Source: Mesostigma viride | Taxonomy: Eukaryota > Streptophyta > Mesostigmatophyceae > Mesostigmatales > Mesostigmataceae | NCBI GenBank assembly: GCA_009746045.1 | Contig: RPFO01000406.1 | Span: forward strand, 2,948,872-3,012,871 | Length of the DNA: 64,000 nt | Direction of reading: 5' to 3' | In this document: positions 62,497 through 64,000 of the stretch, piece after piece | Layout: each line of letters starts with the position of its first letter | How positions within the stretch are numbered: the stretch's first letter is position 1 | Made by a program: the position numbers and the translations under genes | Notes under the pieces: generated by a model | The model's input: the letters and a program-made list of their open reading frames with translations, nothing else | Told to the model about the DNA's origin: nothing | Database searches by the model: none

Positions 62497-64000
62497 CTAA
62501 CGCAACTGGTGCGTCTTCTTGTATGCTTCTAGTAAGCGGGCGCACCCCGCTAACTCGGTAGCGGTGCGCCAGGAGTCCTCAGACTCGTGTTGTGCGAATC
62601 GCCATCGCACCCGATATTGTCGCTGGACCCCTCGTCCCCGTTTGACATCCCGGTGACCCACGATTGCGGCCACCTCGTCCTCCTGTTCCCCCGTATCCGG
62701 ATTGAACTCCAGTGGGGCTGGGGGATTGACCCTACCCTGAATGGTGTTCTGGTGATACAACTTGAGCTGGTCACGGTGGAAACGGTTGGACGTGAGGTTC
62801 CATGACACTGGAATGTCCACCTGGAACATGACGTCATCGAACTTGGTGAGGACCTTGTAGGGTCCCAGGAACATGGGTCGGAGCTTAGTCTTCAGCTCCT
62901 TCTCCACCTTGTGCGAAAATCGCCCGATCTGCGGGCCCTCAACCAGGACCCAATCGCCCACCTCGATGGACGGCGCCCTGTGATCCCGCTTGCCGGCTGT
63001 CCTCTCCAGATACCGCGCTGCCGCTGCGCGATAGCCCTGAACCGCGCTGTTATGCGCTTGGTGCATCCGCTGCAGCAACCGCTCGACCCCTTGCAGGGTA
63101 TCCAGCTTGACCTGATCCTCTCCCAGTTCGTGGCTCCCAAGCAAGTCGAGCGGTGTGAGAGGGTGTCGGCCGGAGTTGAGGAAAAAGGGGGTGAACCCAT
63201 GGGCGGCCTGGGGGGCATTGTTCAGGGAAAACTCCACCAAGCCCAGAAGTTCTTCCCAATTGCTGCCCACCGTGTCGGTGTAGTGTCGCATGGTCTCTTG
63301 CACCGTGCGGTTCAACCGCTCCACCAGGTGCGACGACGAGCTGTGATAGGCCGTGCCCAGCGACACCTTGGTGCCCAGTTGCTCGAAGAACTCCTGCCAG
63401 AATTTGGCCGTGAAGAGCTTGTCGCGGTCAGAGATGAACTGCCGGCTGAGCCCGTGAAACCGAAACACGTGCGTCAGGTATATCTTGGCGCACTCCTCCG
63501 CTGTGAGGTCGACCGGACACGGGGCCAGGTGACACATGCGCGTCAGGCGGTCCACAAACACCAAGACCATGCTGTTGCCGTTCTTCGTCTTCTTGAACGG
63601 GCCGATGAAGTCCATCATGATAGAATCCCAAGGACCCATAGGATCCGGCAGCGTCTTAGGGACGGCCTGAGAGCCCGTGTTCCTGGACTTCATGATCTGA
63701 CACGAGGGGCACTGGCGCACATACGTCTCGATATACTCCTTCATCCCTGGCCAGTAGAAGTGCTTACGTGCCCGGGGAAGGAGACGGTGACTTCCCTGAT
63801 GTCCGCCCAGAAGAGAATCATGGAGCTCGTGAAGCAAGGCAGCCCTACAGAGCTCAGGAACATACAGCCGCCATTCCTCCGGCTGGGGACTCACGAACAG
63901 TTTCCCCTCCTGGAACTTGCAAGGATAGGCCCCCATCTGCTGGGGATGTGCCCGGATGGCTTCAAGTGCTGCTTCCTCCGTGATTGTGAAACGGCTGATC
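62497..64000 (-). CDS. Ty3/gypsy integrase with chromodomain (partial Pol)
   Basis: The frame is open to the right window edge, so the 5' end is missing. It shows the HHCC finger (LLHELHDSLLGGHQG ... QCPSCQ), then the D-D-E core: MMDFIGPF, ISDRDKLFTAKFW and HLVERLNRTVQ, with the usual spacing. Next come the NNAPQAAHGFTPFFL segment and an SH3-like LRPMFLGPYKVLTKFDD. The C-terminus (about 62690-62500; YRVRWRFAQHESEDSWRTAT) is a chromodomain, which defines a chromovirus and would target insertion to marked chromatin. The catalytic residues are present and the frame is intact. Confidence 0.95.
   Translation of the reverse strand, partial: ISRFTITEEAALEAIRAHPQQMGAYPCKFQEGKLFVSPQPEEWRLYVPELCRAALLHELHDSLLGGHQGSHRLLPRARKHFYWPGMKEYIETYVRQCPSCQIMKSRNTGSQAVPKTLPDPMGPWDSIMMDFIGPFKKTKNGNSMVLVFVDRLTRMCHLAPCPVDLTAEECAKIYLTHVFRFHGLSRQFISDRDKLFTAKFWQEFFEQLGTKVSLGTAYHSSSSHLVERLNRTVQETMRHYTDTVGSNWEELLGLVEFSLNNAPQAAHGFTPFFLNSGRHPLTPLDLLGSHELGEDQVKLDTLQGVERLLQRMHQAHNSAVQGYRAAAARYLERTAGKRDHRAPSIEVGDWVLVEGPQIGRFSHKVEKELKTKLRPMFLGPYKVLTKFDDVMFQVDIPVSWNLTSNRFHRDQLKLYHQNTIQGRVNPPAPLEFNPDTGEQEDEVAAIVGHRDVKRGRGVQRQYRVRWRFAQHESEDSWRTATELAGCARLLEAYKKTHQLR

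Larger units (their letters stand above)
59071..64000 (-). mobile_element. Ty3/gypsy chromovirus, 3' part (continues beyond the window)
   Basis: In minus orientation: integrase plus chromodomain (from beyond 64000 to 62497), an extra degenerate coding region (62293-59632), a purine tract, then the 3' LTR (59652-59071). Gag, protease, RT and the other LTR would lie to the right of this window. Confidence 0.9.

Overview
The window reads as nuclear DNA of a eukaryote, most likely a green alga (Chlorophyta). The grounds are GT-AG introns whose phases match across exons, a secreted Pro-rich/Cys-rich cell-wall-type protein with pherophorin-like linkers, and a dense mix of Helitron, Ty1/copia, Ty3/gypsy-chromovirus, LINE, SINE-like and piggyBac-like elements. 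I cannot name the species.

Layout. Bases 1-18,250 are a tandem array of four large units (5.1, 4.3, 3.9 and about 4.9 kb). Each unit carries a leader segment, a 30-bp-period minisatellite of about 1.3 kb, an AT-rich inverted repeat, short 'ACGAAATTTCCAAGTATC' repeats, and one or two GC-rich hairpin blocks. Unit 2 holds a SINE-like insertion with a 13-bp target duplication. Unit 4 holds a 1.74-kb piggyBac-like element with TTAA duplications. A fifth, diverged leader (18,250-19,560) runs directly into the Helitron gene, so the array looks like amplified Helitron 5' sequence.

Bases 19,720-38,866 encode one very large Helitron protein (eight exons, about 2,260 aa by my reconstruction): HUH/Y2 Rep nuclease, Pif1-family helicase, then a C-terminal extension with two ubiquitin-specific-protease-like cysteine peptidase domains. 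Its third intron is 11.5 kb. It is filled by a 39-bp minisatellite with higher-order structure, into which a 7.8-kb copia-type retrotransposon (24,368-32,198, minus strand) has inserted recently. That retrotransposon has near-identical LTRs, a 5-bp target duplication, an integrase-protease-RT-RNaseH order, and gag-pol expression that appears to need a frameshift and a TGA readthrough. A two-exon RPA1-like single-strand DNA-binding gene (39,455-40,943, minus) converges on the Helitron gene and is probably part of the same element.

Bases 41,450-47,070 hold a large cruciform and a satellite of about 737 bp (seven copies plus a partial one), followed by a G/C homopolymer tract. The only clearly non-transposon gene is at 47,883-53,671: four exons, about 1,405 aa. 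It has a signal peptide, four Cys-rich repeats joined by Ser/Pro-rich linkers, a fifth Cys-rich domain, a beta-propeller-like domain and an EGF-like tail.

Bases 56,078-57,948 hold a LINE C-terminal fragment flanked by two inverted copies of a tRNA-like repeat. A (TTAAA)n array of about 400 bp follows. The right edge is the 3' part of a minus-strand Ty3/gypsy chromovirus: LTR 59,071-59,652, a degenerate extra coding region, then integrase plus chromodomain running off the window.

Functionally, the Rep, helicase, RPA and peptidase parts would act together in rolling-circle transposition. The rest records successive nested insertions and tandem amplification.
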